Positions 30,215-39,333 of a stretch of 44,145 bases of DNA are shown piece by piece. The notes beneath the pieces are model-generated. The model saw only the letters and a list, made by a program, of their open reading frames with translations. It made no database searches and was not told the DNA's origin. The position numbers and the translations under genes were made by a program. The stretch's first letter is position 1. Each line of letters starts with the position of its first letter. This DNA comes from an uncultured Oscillospiraceae bacterium. Lineage in GTDB: Bacteria > Bacillota > Clostridia > Oscillospirales > Oscillospiraceae. The stretch covers positions 1 to 44,145 of the forward strand of contig CANPYX010000019.1 of assembly GCA_947588955.1 (NCBI GenBank), in the 5' to 3' direction.

Positions 30215-30790
30215 ATGAGCTGCAACTTTTTCGCGCTTATCTCGCGCATGAAGAATATCGACCGCTGGGCGCTTATGCGCAACGCGGACCGGGAGAACGT
30301 GATGGAGCACTCCCACATGGTGGCGGTACTTGCCCACGCCCTGGCGGTGATCAGGCGGGACGTGCTGGGCGTCCCCTGCTCCCCGGACAGATGCGCCGCG
30401 GCTGCGCTTTTCCACGACGCTCCGGAGATCTTCACCGGCGACATGCCCACCCCCGTGAAGTACCACGACCCGGAGATGATCGCCGCCTACAGGCGTGTGG
30501 AGGAGGGCGCAATAGCCAAGCTTGTGGGGGGACTTCCGGAGGTCATGCGCCCGGAGTACGAGGCGCTTTTGCGCGACGAGGGGGGCGTCCGGGACATCGT
30601 CAAGGCGGCGGACAAGCTCTCGGCGTACATAAAGTGCCTTGAGGAGCTGAAAACCGGCAACCTGGAGTTCAAAAACGCCGCGGAGTCCACCAGGAAAAAG
30701 CTGTGCGGCATGAATATGCCGGAGGTGGACTATTTTCTTGACAACTTCATCGGCGCCTTTGAGAAGACCATCGACGAGCTGAGCGTATAG
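30215..30790 (+). CDS. YfbR-like 5'-deoxynucleotidase (HD domain)
   Basis: 191 residues, closely matching the layout of E. coli YfbR, which removes phosphate from deoxynucleoside 5'-monophosphates. ENVMEHSHMVAVLAHAL (28-44), FHDAPEIFTGDMPTPVKY (66-83) and KAADKLSAYIKCLEELKTGN contain the HD metal ligands (His32, His67, Asp68, later Asp) and the YfbR-specific GDMPTPVKY. AAAGGAG precedes the ATG. It begins a run with the ACT and UPF0210 genes. Confidence 0.9.
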   Translation: MSCNFFALISRMKNIDRWALMRNADRENVMEHSHMVAVLAHALAVIRRDVLGVPCSPDRCAAAALFHDAPEIFTGDMPTPVKYHDPEMIAAYRRVEEGAIAKLVGGLPEVMRPEYEALLRDEGGVRDIVKAADKLSAYIKCLEELKTGNLEFKNAAESTRKKLCGMNMPEVDYFLDNFIGAFEKTIDELSV

Positions 30791-30807
30791 CGTATAAGGA
30801 GGACAAA

Positions 30808-31077
30808 ATGAAAGCGATAGTGACAGTCATCGGAAAGGACACAATGGGCATAATCGCCAACGTGTGCTCGCTTCTGGCGCAGAACGGCGTCAACGTGCTG
30901 GACATATCCCAGACGGTTATGAGGGAGTATTTCACCATGATCATGCTGGTGGATACCGCCGGGTGCCGGGTGGATTTTGCCAGCCTCGCCGATATTTTGA
31001 AAAAGGACGGCGAGGAGCACGGGCTGGACATACGCATCCAGCGCGAGGACATCTTTGAGGCAATGCACAGGATCTAA
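30808..31077 (+). CDS. ACT-domain protein (UPF0237)
   Basis: 89 residues, a single ACT ligand-binding domain: KAIVTVIGKDTMGIIANV, SLLAQNGVNVLDISQTVM and a final strand. Members are thought to sense amino acids or other small molecules. It lies 9 bases before the UPF0210 gene; this pair is found together in many Firmicutes, which suggests that the ACT protein regulates its partner. Confidence 0.9.
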   Translation: MKAIVTVIGKDTMGIIANVCSLLAQNGVNVLDISQTVMREYFTMIMLVDTAGCRVDFASLADILKKDGEEHGLDIRIQREDIFEAMHRI

Positions 31078-31086
31078 GGTGACACA

Positions 31087-32436
31087 ATGATTACAACAAG
31101 CGAAATACTTGAAACGATTGAGATGATAAGCCAGCAGCACCTTGACATACGCACAATAACCATGGGCATATCCCTGCGGGACTGCGGAAGACCGGACGTC
31201 AAGGACTGCTGCGGCAGGATATACGACAAGATAACGAAAAGAGCGGAGAAGCTTGTAAAGACAGGTGAGGACATCGAGAGGGAATTCGGGATACCCATCG
31301 TCAACAAGCGCATATCCGTGACGCCCGTCGCCATCGCCTGCGAGTGCTGTGAGACGGAGGATTACGCCGTCTTTGCCCGCACACTGGACAGGGCGGCAAA
31401 GGAGGTGGGCGTAAACTTCATCGGGGGCTTCTCCGCGCTGGTCCAAAAGGGCTTCACAGTCGGCGACGAGAGGCTCATAAGGTCCATCCCCGAGGCTCTT
31501 TGCTCCACCGAGCGCGTCTGCTCCAGCGTCAACGTGGGCTCCACCCGCGCCGGCATAAATATGGACGCCGTGGCGCTGATGGGGAGGATAGTCAAGGAAA
31601 CCGCCGATATGTCCGGGGGACAGGGCTGCGCCAAGCTTGTGGTGTTTTGCAACGCCGTAGAGGACAACCCCTTCATGGCGGGGGCGTTCCACGGCACAGG
31701 CGAGCCGGAGTGCGTGATAAACGTGGGTGTATCGGGTCCCGGTGTGGTACACTCGGCACTAAAAAGGTGCGCGGGTCAGCCCTTCCACGTGGCTGCGGAG
31801 ACAATAAAAAAAACGGCCTTCCGCGTCACGCGCATGGGCGAGCTGGTGGCGCAGGAGGCTTCAAAACGGCTGGGCGTGCCCTTCGGGATAGTTGACCTGA
31901 GTCTCGCCCCGACGCCGGCTGTGGGGGACTCCGTGGCGGATATTCTTGAGGAGCTGGGTCTTGAGTCCGTTGGCGCTCCCGGCACCACGGCGGCGCTGGC
32001 GCTTCTCAACGACGCGGTGAAAAAAGGCGGCGTGATGGCCTCCTCCAACGTGGGCGGGCTCTCCGGCGCGTTTATACCCGTCTCCGAGGACGCGGGAATG
32101 ATAAGGGCAGCGGCGGCGGGCAGGCTGACCATTGAAAAGCTGGAGGCGATGACCTGCGTCTGCTCCGTGGGGCTGGACATGATAGCCGTCCCGGGCGACA
32201 CTTCCGCCTCCTCCATCTCCGCCATTATAGCTGACGAGGCGGCAATAGGAATGATAAACCAGAAGACCACGGCGGTGAGAGTCATACCCGTCCCCGGAAA
32301 GGGCGTCGGGGACTTCGTCGATTTCGGCGGTCTCTTGGGAAGGGCTCCTGTGATGGCAGTCAACCCCGCGGGGAGTGAAAAATTCATCGCCCGCGGCGGC
32401 AGAATACCGGCGCCCATAAATTCATTAAAAAACTGA
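31087..32436 (+). CDS. UPF0210 (PFL family, DUF711) protein
   Basis: 449 residues. Opening [32 protein letters not shown] and the blocks [49 protein letters not shown] and [10 protein letters not shown] are those of UPF0210/DUF711. The fold resembles pyruvate formate-lyase in structure, but no Gly-radical motif or catalytic Cys pair is seen and the function is unknown. Preceded by its usual ACT partner, followed by a strong terminator. Confidence 0.93.
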   Translation: MITTSEILETIEMISQQHLDIRTITMGISLRDCGRPDVKDCCGRIYDKITKRAEKLVKTGEDIEREFGIPIVNKRISVTPVAIACECCETEDYAVFARTLDRAAKEVGVNFIGGFSALVQKGFTVGDERLIRSIPEALCSTERVCSSVNVGSTRAGINMDAVALMGRIVKETADMSGGQGCAKLVVFCNAVEDNPFMAGAFHGTGEPECVINVGVSGPGVVHSALKRCAGQPFHVAAETIKKTAFRVTRMGELVAQEASKRLGVPFGIVDLSLAPTPAVGDSVADILEELGLESVGAPGTTAALALLNDAVKKGGVMASSNVGGLSGAFIPVSEDAGMIRAAAAGRLTIEKLEAMTCVCSVGLDMIAVPGDTSASSISAIIADEAAIGMINQKTTAVRVIPVPGKGVGDFVDFGGLLGRAPVMAVNPAGSEKFIARGGRIPAPINSLKN

Positions 32437-32447
32437 CAAAGGCTCAC

Positions 32448-32488
32448 GGGCGGGGAAACCTGAATTTTTCGGGTTCCCCGCCCTCTTT
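32448..32488 (+). terminator. Terminator after the UPF0210 gene
   Basis: GGGCGGGGAAACC (32448-32460) pairs with GGGTTCCCCGCCC (32471-32483), one mismatch, followed by TCTTTT. It insulates dnaA from the upstream operon. Confidence 0.85.
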
Positions 32489-32503
32489 TCAACTTATTTT
32501 TTC

Positions 32504-32532
32504 TTGCAATATTGCGGTTTTTTTGGTATAAT
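32504..32532 (+). promoter_or_regulatory. dnaA promoter
   Basis: TTGCAA (32504-32509), 17-base spacer, TATAAT (32527-32532). A leader of about 65 bases precedes dnaA. I see no good DnaA box in this promoter. Confidence 0.7.
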
Positions 32533-32604
32533 GATTCTTACTGTTTATGATGCCGATATGCCGCCTTTCGCGGCTTTGTAGAAAGGGCCGGTGAAAAGAA
32601 AGAC

Positions 32605-33909
32605 ATGAATTCTATTGACGATATATGGCAAAGTGTGCTGGAGCTCATGGGTCAGGAGCTTACGCCCGTGGCGATAAACACCTGGTTTGGTGAGTGCAGG
32701 CCGGTGGCGCTTTCCGACTCGGGGCTCACGCTTTGCGTGCCCTCAGAATTTAAAAGAAACGTCATCGCGGCGAGGTTCATGGCTCCCATAAGGGCTGCGC
32801 TGGGTCAGATCTTTTCCGGGGAGATGGACGTATTTCTCACCGGCGAGGAGGAGCTTGACGGGGATGCCGACAAGATCGCGGAAACTGCCGATCCGGAGGA
32901 ATACACATTTGAAAAGTTCGTGGTAGGACCGTCAAACAAGTTCGCCCACGCCGCGAGCCTTGCCGTAGCCGAGGGGCAGACCACAAACTACAATCCCCTC
33001 TTCATTTACGGCGATTCCGGTCTCGGAAAGACCCACCTTCTTTACGCCATACGCCACGAGGTGGCAAAGCGGCACCCGGAGTACAACATCGTCTTCGTCC
33101 GGGGCGGGGACTTTATGAACGAGCTTATCACCGCCATTCAGACCGGCAAAAACAAGGAATTCCGTGAAAAATACCGCAGCGCGGACCTGTTTCTCATAGA
33201 TGATATTCAGACCGTAGCGGGTAAGACGTCAACTCAGGACGAGATGTTCCACACCTTCAACACCCTCTACGAATCCAACAAGCAGATGGTGTTTACCTCC
33301 GACCAGCCGCCCTCCGAAATGCCCACCCTGGCGGACAGGCTCAGAACAAGGTTCGAGTCCGGGCTTCTGGCGGATATTCAACCGCCGGATTTTGAAACCC
33401 GCGCGGCGATAATCAGGAACAAATCCATGAAGCTGGGACTTGTCCTGTCAAACGACGTAGTCAACTATATCGCCGAAAACATGACCTCCAATGTGCGCCA
33501 GCTTGAGGGAGCGGTGCTGAAAATAAGGGCGAAGAGTGAGCTTATGGAGATGCCCATGACCGTAAGCGAGGTCTCAAAGCTCCTCAAGGACATGTTCCGT
33601 CAAAAATCCCCCTACGTCCCCACGCCCGATGACATCATAAACGAGACAGCGAAATATTACTCTATCACACCCGAGGACGTCAAGGGTCAGAGGCGGACGA
33701 GAAATACGGCGCTGGCAAGGCAGATTGCCATGTATGAGATACGAAAGCTGACGAATTTGTCGCTTCAAGACATTGGCAACATATTTGAGGGGCGTGACCA
33801 CACCACGGTTTTATCCAGCATTCAGAAAATTGAAAACTCCATAGCGTCCAATCAGGAGTTTGCCCAGATGGTCAAAGACATAACGGCAAATATAAACGCG
33901 GTCAAATAA
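32605..33909 (+). CDS. dnaA: Chromosomal replication initiator DnaA
   Basis: 434-residue AAA+ initiator. Domain I (1-75) has NTWF and a KH-like fold; domain II is a short acidic linker. Domain III has Walker A GDSGLGKT 136-143, Walker B LFLIDD 195-200, and the initiator-specific motif region near KEFREKYRSADL. Domain IV has the DNA-binding signature around DHTTVLSSIQKI (398-409) and RNTALARQIAMYEIRKLT. Start ATG 32605 has GAAAGG upstream. The dnaA-dnaN gap that follows contains the origin elements. Confidence 0.97.
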   Translation: MNSIDDIWQSVLELMGQELTPVAINTWFGECRPVALSDSGLTLCVPSEFKRNVIAARFMAPIRAALGQIFSGEMDVFLTGEEELDGDADKIAETADPEEYTFEKFVVGPSNKFAHAASLAVAEGQTTNYNPLFIYGDSGLGKTHLLYAIRHEVAKRHPEYNIVFVRGGDFMNELITAIQTGKNKEFREKYRSADLFLIDDIQTVAGKTSTQDEMFHTFNTLYESNKQMVFTSDQPPSEMPTLADRLRTRFESGLLADIQPPDFETRAAIIRNKSMKLGLVLSNDVVNYIAENMTSNVRQLEGAVLKIRAKSELMEMPMTVSEVSKLLKDMFRQKSPYVPTPDDIINETAKYYSITPEDVKGQRRTRNTALARQIAMYEIRKLTNLSLQDIGNIFEGRDHTTVLSSIQKIENSIASNQEFAQMVKDITANINAVK

Positions 33910-34050
33910 AGGTTTTCAACAGAAAAATGTTTGTTTATGTTTTGTTGTGTTGAAAACGGGCGCGGGCTGAAAATTGCTGTGGAAAAAAAAAAAAGAAAGT
34001 CCACAGGAAGAGATTTGTGAAAAACCTTGAAAAACCCGATAAAGGAGGGG

Positions 34051-34087
34051 TTTTCCACATAAATTTTCCCTACTACTAATACTACTG
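34051..34087 (+). promoter_or_regulatory. DnaA box followed by DnaA-trio array
   Basis: TTTTCCACA (34051-34059), an 10-base spacer, then CTA CTA CTA ATA CTA CTG (34070-34087). In Bacillus subtilis, DnaA-trios (3'-GAT type repeats) lie beside the last DnaA box and let DnaA load on single strands. The arrangement here is the same. Confidence 0.75.
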
Positions 34088-34130
34088 AAATAAAAATCTA
34101 TATTTTCTATAATAAAAAAGATTTACCAAG
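34088..34130. promoter_or_regulatory. AT-rich unwinding element and dnaN promoter
   Basis: Nearly all A/T right after the trios, suited for origin opening. It also contains CTGAAA (34085-34090), a 17-base spacer and TATAAT (34108-34113), a candidate dnaN promoter overlapping the unwinding region. Confidence 0.6.
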
Positions 34131-34142
34131 GAGGAACGGAAA

Positions 34143-35258
34143 ATGAAATTTTCCTGCGAAAAAAATGAGCTCGCCAACGCCGTGACCATCGCCTCCCGTG
34201 CCGCGGCGACAAAGAGCGCCGTGCCCAGCCTGGAGGGGCTTCTTATCGAGGCGTCCTCAGACCTTACGGTGTGGGGATACAATCAGAAGACAGGTATCCG
34301 CTCCACCATCGCCGCCGATGTGACGGAGGAGGGGTCCATCGTCATAAACGCCCGACTCTTTGGCGACATCATCCGCAAGCTTCCCGACGATATAGTATAT
34401 ATGACCGTAAACGATAAGTTTATGATAAATATTCGTTGCGCCACCAGCGAGTACAACATCACGGGGCTTTCCGCCGACGAGTACCCGGAGCTTCCTGTCA
34501 CGGACTATCAGAATTCAATTTACATGAAGGAGAAGGACATCAAGTCCATGATAGCGGAGACAAACTTCGCGGTCATGGAAAATGAGGCGCGGCCCATATA
34601 TACAGGCGCGCTCTTTGAGGTGGACAACGACATTCTAACCGTGGTGGCGGTGGACGGCTTCCGTCTCGCATTGCGTCGGGAGAGAGTGGAGAAGACTGAG
34701 ATAGGAAAAATATCCTTTGTGGTGCCCGGCGCCGCCCTCACAGAGGTGGAGAGAATAGCCGGCGAGTCCGACGAGCTTGTGAAGATAACGCTGGGAACCT
34801 CCCACGTGATGTTTACGCTTGAAAACAACATGCTCATCGCCAGAAGGCTTGAGGGGGAGTTCCTCAATTACCGCAACTCCATTCCACAGAACGGCAAATA
34901 CAGCGTGGAGGGAAACAGGAAGGACCTTATAAACGCCGTAGAGCGCGTTTCGCTTATTATCAGCGATAAGTTTAAGAGCCCCGTGCGGTGCTGCTTCGGG
35001 GACAATGTGTTGAAGGTCTCCACCGCCACAACCCTTGGCAAGGCTGCCGACGAATGCGGCGTTTCGGGGGACGGAGAGAATCTGGAGATCGGCTTCAACA
35101 ATCGCTACATCCTGGACGCGCTTAGGGCGGCGCCAGCGGATACCGTCAGGTTCCAGCTCTCCACCAGCGTGTCCCCGTGCGTCATAGTACCCGCCGACGG
35201 CAGCAAGAATTTTCTCTACATGATACTTCCCGTGAGGCTCAGGGCAAATGAAGGTTAA
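34143..35258 (+). CDS. dnaN: DNA polymerase III beta subunit (sliding clamp)
   Basis: 371-residue clamp that encircles DNA and tethers polymerase. The N-terminus MKFSCEKNELANAVTIASRAA and blocks LEGLLIEAS, GYNQKTGIRSTI, ALFEVDNDILTVVAVDGFRLALR and the C-terminal MILPVRL are typical of the family; three repeated clamp domains fit the length. AAGGAGG precedes the ATG. Its end overlaps the S4 gene by 11 bases, forming the dnaN-rlbA-recF unit. Confidence 0.97.
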   Translation: MKFSCEKNELANAVTIASRAAATKSAVPSLEGLLIEASSDLTVWGYNQKTGIRSTIAADVTEEGSIVINARLFGDIIRKLPDDIVYMTVNDKFMINIRCATSEYNITGLSADEYPELPVTDYQNSIYMKEKDIKSMIAETNFAVMENEARPIYTGALFEVDNDILTVVAVDGFRLALRRERVEKTEIGKISFVVPGAALTEVERIAGESDELVKITLGTSHVMFTLENNMLIARRLEGEFLNYRNSIPQNGKYSVEGNRKDLINAVERVSLIISDKFKSPVRCCFGDNVLKVSTATTLGKAADECGVSGDGENLEIGFNNRYILDALRAAPADTVRFQLSTSVSPCVIVPADGSKNFLYMILPVRLRANEG

Positions 35259-35502
35259 GGTAACTGTAAGGCGAAGGGAACCGGAGGCTGAAAGTGTCGA
35301 GATCGGCACTCCCTTTATAAAGCTTGGGGACTTTCTGAAATTCTCCAACGTGGCGGAGTCCGGCGGCATGGCGAAAAATATGGTAGCCGACGGTGAGGCA
35401 AGCGTAAACGGAGAGGTGTGTTTTCAGAGGGGAAAAAAGCTCGTACCCGGCGACACCGTTGAGGTGGGCGGCCGCAGATACCGGGTGGCGGCGGGGTCCT
35501 GA
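35248..35502 (+). CDS. rlbA: S4-domain RNA-binding protein RlbA/YaaA
   Basis: 84 residues, one S4 RNA-binding domain: IKLGDFLKFSNVAESGGMAKNMVADGEASVNGEVCFQRGKKLVPGDTV. Located between dnaN and recF exactly as yaaA (rlbA) in Bacillus, with overlaps on both sides. Role is probably in ribosome or RNA metabolism. Confidence 0.92.
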   Translation: MKVKVTVRRREPEAESVEIGTPFIKLGDFLKFSNVAESGGMAKNMVADGEASVNGEVCFQRGKKLVPGDTVEVGGRRYRVAAGS

Positions 35503-36605
35503 TGTTTATTGACACAATAGAGCTCCAGGGCTTCCGCAATTACAAAGATTCCGCGGCGGGCTTCAGCCGGGAGATAAACGTTATAACCGGTAAAAACGCC
35601 CAGGGAAAGACAAACCTGCTGGAGGCAATTTTTACTCTTTGCACGGGAAAGAGTTTCCGCGCCCGCTCCGACAGGGAACTCATCGGTTTTGAGAGGGAGG
35701 ACGCGCGGCTATACGCCGCCGGGGAGTCCGACGGCAGGGAAAAACGGGTGGAGATTCGGCTTTACAGGGGCCGGCGCCGGGAGATGGCGGTAAATTCCGT
35801 AAAGCGGAAAACGGCCCAGGACTTTGCCGGAGCCTTCTCCGCGGTGCTTTTTTGCCCGGAGGACCTGGAGCTCATCCGCGGAGGCGCCTCCGAGCGGCGC
35901 CGGCTCATGGACATGTGTATAAGCCAGCTCCGCCCAAGGTACGCCGCGGCTCTTGCGGAGTTCAACAGGGCTTACGAGGGGAAGACGCGGCTTTTGAAGG
36001 ATTGCGAGGAAAACCCCTCTCTCCTGCCGCTTTTGGAGGAATACGACTACCGCCTTGCCCAGATGAGCGCGGAGCTCATACATTATCGGGCGCGTTTTGT
36101 GGATAGCCTCGCTCCAGAGTGCGCCAGGATACACGCGGAATTTTCCGGCGGGGAACAGCTTGAAGTGAAATACACCACCGTCAAGACCATTGACGACCCA
36201 AAGCGCACGGCGGCGGAGCTGCTGCCCATGATTTTGGAGCACCAGGAGAAACACAGGCAGGCGGAGCTCGCCTCAAAGCTGTGCCTCACGGGGGCCCACA
36301 AGGACGATTTGGAGATAACGATAAACGGCTTTCCCGCCAGGAGCTACGCCTCCCAGGGGCAGACCCGCACGGCGGCGCTGTCACTGAAGCTGGCGGAGCT
36401 GGAGATACACCGGCGGGACAAAAACGAGTACCCGCTGCTCCTGTTGGACGACGTGCTGTCGGAGTTGGATGCCGCAAGGCAGGACTTTGTACTGAACCGC
36501 ATAGGCGGCGGGCAGGTGTTCATCACCTGCTGTGAGGACGAGCGGGTCGCCGAGAGGACGGGCGGCAGGGTGCTGACGGTGGAAAACGGGGAGATACGCC
36601 AGTAA
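35502..36605 (+). CDS. recF: DNA replication and repair protein RecF
   Basis: 367-residue SMC-like ATPase that helps load RecA at gaps. IELQGFRNYKD starts the protein, Walker A GKNAQGKTNLLEA follows at about 30-42, the signature ASQGQTRTAALSLKLAE is near 284-300, and Walker B LLLLDDVLSELD is near 311-322. ATG shares an A with the rlbA stop (TGATG), so translation is coupled. Confidence 0.96.
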   Translation: MFIDTIELQGFRNYKDSAAGFSREINVITGKNAQGKTNLLEAIFTLCTGKSFRARSDRELIGFEREDARLYAAGESDGREKRVEIRLYRGRRREMAVNSVKRKTAQDFAGAFSAVLFCPEDLELIRGGASERRRLMDMCISQLRPRYAAALAEFNRAYEGKTRLLKDCEENPSLLPLLEEYDYRLAQMSAELIHYRARFVDSLAPECARIHAEFSGGEQLEVKYTTVKTIDDPKRTAAELLPMILEHQEKHRQAELASKLCLTGAHKDDLEITINGFPARSYASQGQTRTAALSLKLAELEIHRRDKNEYPLLLLDDVLSELDAARQDFVLNRIGGGQVFITCCEDERVAERTGGRVLTVENGEIRQ

Positions 36606-36643
36606 ATTTTAAGTCGCCGGAATAATAAAGGGACGTGATAGGC

Positions 36644-36904
36644 TTGTATTTGCACCTGGGTCAGGACAGCGTCGTCCGTGAAAGGACGGTCATAGGAATA
36701 TTTGATCTGGACAACACGTCATATTCAAGGATAACCAGGGATTTTCTCAACCGTGCCGAGAGAGAGGGAAGGACCGCGTACGTGGCGGAGGACCTCCCCA
36801 AGGCGTTTGTGCTTACGGAGGAGCGGGGGGAGAGCCGAGTGTGGTTCACACAGATCTCCTCCCAGACGCTCGTCAAAAGGGCGGCTGACGAGGAATTTAT
36901 ATGA
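36644..36904 (+). CDS. remB: DUF370 regulator RemB (YaaB)
   Basis: 86 residues. The start YLHLGQDSVVRERTVIGIFDLDNTS and the tail SSQTLVKRA match Bacillus YaaB/RemB, which sits in the same place and helps activate matrix genes. TTG 36644 gives the family-typical MYLHLG start. GTG 36635 would add three residues, but it leaves almost no space to the AAAGGG before it. Confidence 0.87.
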   Translation: MYLHLGQDSVVRERTVIGIFDLDNTSYSRITRDFLNRAEREGRTAYVAEDLPKAFVLTEERGESRVWFTQISSQTLVKRAADEEFI

Positions 36905-36916
36905 GGAGGTAACAGC

Positions 36917-37339
36917 ATGGCAAAAAAGACGGAATTTGAGCCCATAGAAAAGCTGTGGGAGGACAGAAAGCGGGTACTTGGTATGCCGCTGACCTTTACA
37001 AAGTACAGCCTCAGCGAGGACAGGATATTCCTTGAAAAGGGATTCCTGAATCTCAAATCCGAGGAGGTGCTTCTCTATAGGATACGGGATATACAGCTGA
37101 GCATGAGTCTGGGACAGAGGATGATGGGCGTGGGTACAGTGTGTCTCTATTCCTCCGACACCTCCGCCCCGCGGCTGGATCTGGAGAACATCAAAAATCC
37201 CCGCGAGGTCAAGGAGCAGATCCACCGGGCGGTGGAGGACGCTAAGAACAGGCGGAGAATGAGGACCATGGAGGTCATGGGCGACGAGCCATTTGACGGG
37301 GACGAATCGGACTTCGACCCCGACGACGATATGAATTAA
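36917..37339 (+). CDS. PH-domain (YdbS-like) protein of unknown function
   Basis: 140 residues. A bacterial PH-like domain (bPH_2 type) covers about 20-105: [35 protein letters not shown], then a strand-rich [11 protein letters not shown] and [18 protein letters not shown] helix. The C-terminus is very acidic ([12 protein letters not shown]). No membrane helix, unlike YdbS. It lies between remB and gyrB, with GAGGAGG before the ATG, as seen in a number of Clostridia. Confidence 0.8.
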   Translation: MAKKTEFEPIEKLWEDRKRVLGMPLTFTKYSLSEDRIFLEKGFLNLKSEEVLLYRIRDIQLSMSLGQRMMGVGTVCLYSSDTSAPRLDLENIKNPREVKEQIHRAVEDAKNRRRMRTMEVMGDEPFDGDESDFDPDDDMN

Positions 37340-37362
37340 GATTCTTTTGGAGGCAGCATTTC

Positions 37363-39312
37363 ATGGCAGACATCACCGAAGCAGCGGGCATCACAGGAAA
37401 AATCACCGAGGAATACGACGCCAGTCAGATCCAGGTTTTGGAGGGACTTGAGGCGGTCAGGAAAAGGCCGGGAATGTACATCGGTTCCACCAGCTCCTCG
37501 GGGCTTCACCATCTGGTGTATGAGATAGTTGACAACGCTATCGATGAGGCGCTGGCGGGGTACTGCGACCACATTACCGTGCGGATAAACCCCGGCGACA
37601 CCATAACCGTGGTGGACAACGGGCGCGGCATACCCGTGGACATACAGCAGCAGACCGGCAAGAGCGCCCTGGAGGTTGTCTTCACCGTCCTCCACGCCGG
37701 AGGAAAGTTCGGCGGAGGGGGCTACAAGGTCTCCGGAGGACTACACGGCGTGGGTGCCAGCGTGGTCAATGCCCTCTCGGAGTGGCTGGAGGTACAGGTA
37801 CACAAGGACGGGAAGATCTACGAGATGAAATTTTCCCGCGGGGACATCACCGAGCCCATCACCGTTGTGGGCGATACGGACCGCACCGGCACCACCGTCA
37901 CCTTCAAGCCCGATCCGGAGATGTTTGACGATACCGTATACGATTACGATATACTCCACAAGAGGATGAGGGAGCAGGCGTTCCTCAACGCCGGACTTCG
38001 CATACGCATCGAGGATATGAGGGGCGAGGAGCCCGTCTTTGACGATATGCACTACGAGGGCGGGATACGGGAGTTTGTGGACTACCTCAACCGCCACAAG
38101 ACGCCACTCACCGAGGACGTGGTATATATGTCCGGCGGTAGGGAGGACTCCATCGCGGAGATAGCTTTCCAGTATAACGACGGCTACAACGAGATGCTCG
38201 TCTCCTTCGCCAACAACATCCACACCCCTGAGGGCGGTATGCACGAGACGGGCTTCAAGGCGGCCCTCACAAGGGTCTTAAACGCCTACGCCGTGAAAAA
38301 CGGCGCGTTGAAGGGGGACGACAAGCTCTCCGGTGAGGACTGCCGCGAGGGCCTCACCGCCGTCATATCCGTAAAGCTCACCAACGCCCAATTCGAGGGA
38401 CAGACAAAGGCGAAGCTCGGCAACGCCGAGATCCGTTCGCTGGTGGACTCCATAGTTTCCGAGCAGCTGGAGATTTACCTTGAGGAGAACCCCGCCTTCG
38501 GGAAGATGATCATAGACAAGGCCCTCACCGCCAGCAGGGCCCGTGAGGCGGCGAGGAAGGCCAGGGAGTCCGTGCGCCGCAAGACGGGGCTGGAGTCCGG
38601 GCAGATGCCCGACAAGCTCCAGGACTGCAACGAGCGGGACCCGAGCCTGTGCGAGATATATATAGTGGAGGGCGACTCCGCCGCGGGCTCCGCCATACAG
38701 GGGCGGGACAGCCGCTTCCAGGCGATACTCTCCATGTGGGGCAAGATGCTGAACGTGGAGAAGGCGCGTGCCGACAAGATATACGGCAACGACAAGCTCT
38801 ACCCCATGATAGTGGCGCTGGGCGCCGGGATCGGGGAGGAGTTCAACATCGACAAGCTCCGCTATCACAAGATAATCATCATGGCGGATGCCGATGTGGA
38901 CGGGGCGCACATAAGAACGCTCCTTTTGACCTTCTTTTTCCGCTATATGCGCCCACTCATTGAAAACGGGTATGTATATTCCGCCGTGCCGCCGCTTTAC
39001 AAGCTCACCCGCGGCAAGACCCAGAGGGTGGCGTATTCCGACGAGGAGCGGGACAAGATCTCCGCCGAGATGCGGGGCGACAACCCCAACGCCAAGGTGG
39101 ACATCAACCGCTACAAGGGCCTTGGAGAGATGGACCCCCACGAGCTGTGGGAGACCACCATGGACCCGGAGAAGCGCACGCTCCGCCGCATAACCCTGGA
39201 CGACGCCGTGGCTGCGGACCAGATATTCACCGTCCTCATGGGCGAGGAGGTGGAGCCCCGAAAGGCGTGGATCGAGGAAAACGCCCAGTACGCCGTGAAT
39301 CTTGACTATTAA
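37363..39312 (+). CDS. gyrB: DNA gyrase subunit B
   Basis: 649-residue ATPase subunit of gyrase. GHKL ATPase motifs [24 protein letters not shown] and [14 protein letters not shown] lie in the first 140 residues. The TOPRIM domain has EGDSAAGSA 436-444 and [10 protein letters not shown] 509-518. [14 protein letters not shown] replaces the more common ILPLRGKILNVEKA, and ADADVDG replaces TDADVDG. GGAGG lies 13 bases before the ATG. It is co-transcribed with gyrA. Confidence 0.97.
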   Translation: MADITEAAGITGKITEEYDASQIQVLEGLEAVRKRPGMYIGSTSSSGLHHLVYEIVDNAIDEALAGYCDHITVRINPGDTITVVDNGRGIPVDIQQQTGKSALEVVFTVLHAGGKFGGGGYKVSGGLHGVGASVVNALSEWLEVQVHKDGKIYEMKFSRGDITEPITVVGDTDRTGTTVTFKPDPEMFDDTVYDYDILHKRMREQAFLNAGLRIRIEDMRGEEPVFDDMHYEGGIREFVDYLNRHKTPLTEDVVYMSGGREDSIAEIAFQYNDGYNEMLVSFANNIHTPEGGMHETGFKAALTRVLNAYAVKNGALKGDDKLSGEDCREGLTAVISVKLTNAQFEGQTKAKLGNAEIRSLVDSIVSEQLEIYLEENPAFGKMIIDKALTASRAREAARKARESVRRKTGLESGQMPDKLQDCNERDPSLCEIYIVEGDSAAGSAIQGRDSRFQAILSMWGKMLNVEKARADKIYGNDKLYPMIVALGAGIGEEFNIDKLRYHKIIIMADADVDGAHIRTLLLTFFFRYMRPLIENGYVYSAVPPLYKLTRGKTQRVAYSDEERDKISAEMRGDNPNAKVDINRYKGLGEMDPHELWETTMDPEKRTLRRITLDDAVAADQIFTVLMGEEVEPRKAWIEENAQYAVNLDY

Positions 39313-39333
39313 CAGTTTACGAGGTTAGCTTTT

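Larger units (their letters stand above)
33910..34142. other. oriC: oriC region between dnaA and dnaN
   Basis: A 233-base AT-rich gap. DnaA-box-like nonamers TTTTCCACA lie at 34051-34059 (plus) and 33978-33986 (minus). An inverted pair TTTTCAACA (33913-33921, plus; 33948-33956, minus) is one base from these, and TGTGAAAAA (34016-34024) is a weaker match. I see no exact TTATCCACA. Triplets and an AT-rich stretch follow. By gene context and these motifs this is the chromosomal origin. Confidence 0.8.

Noticed and set aside
31087-32436. Pyruvate formate-lyase activity for the PFL-family gene
   Set aside because: The family name reflects fold similarity; no glycyl-radical motif and no catalytic Cys pair are visible, and the length is too short.
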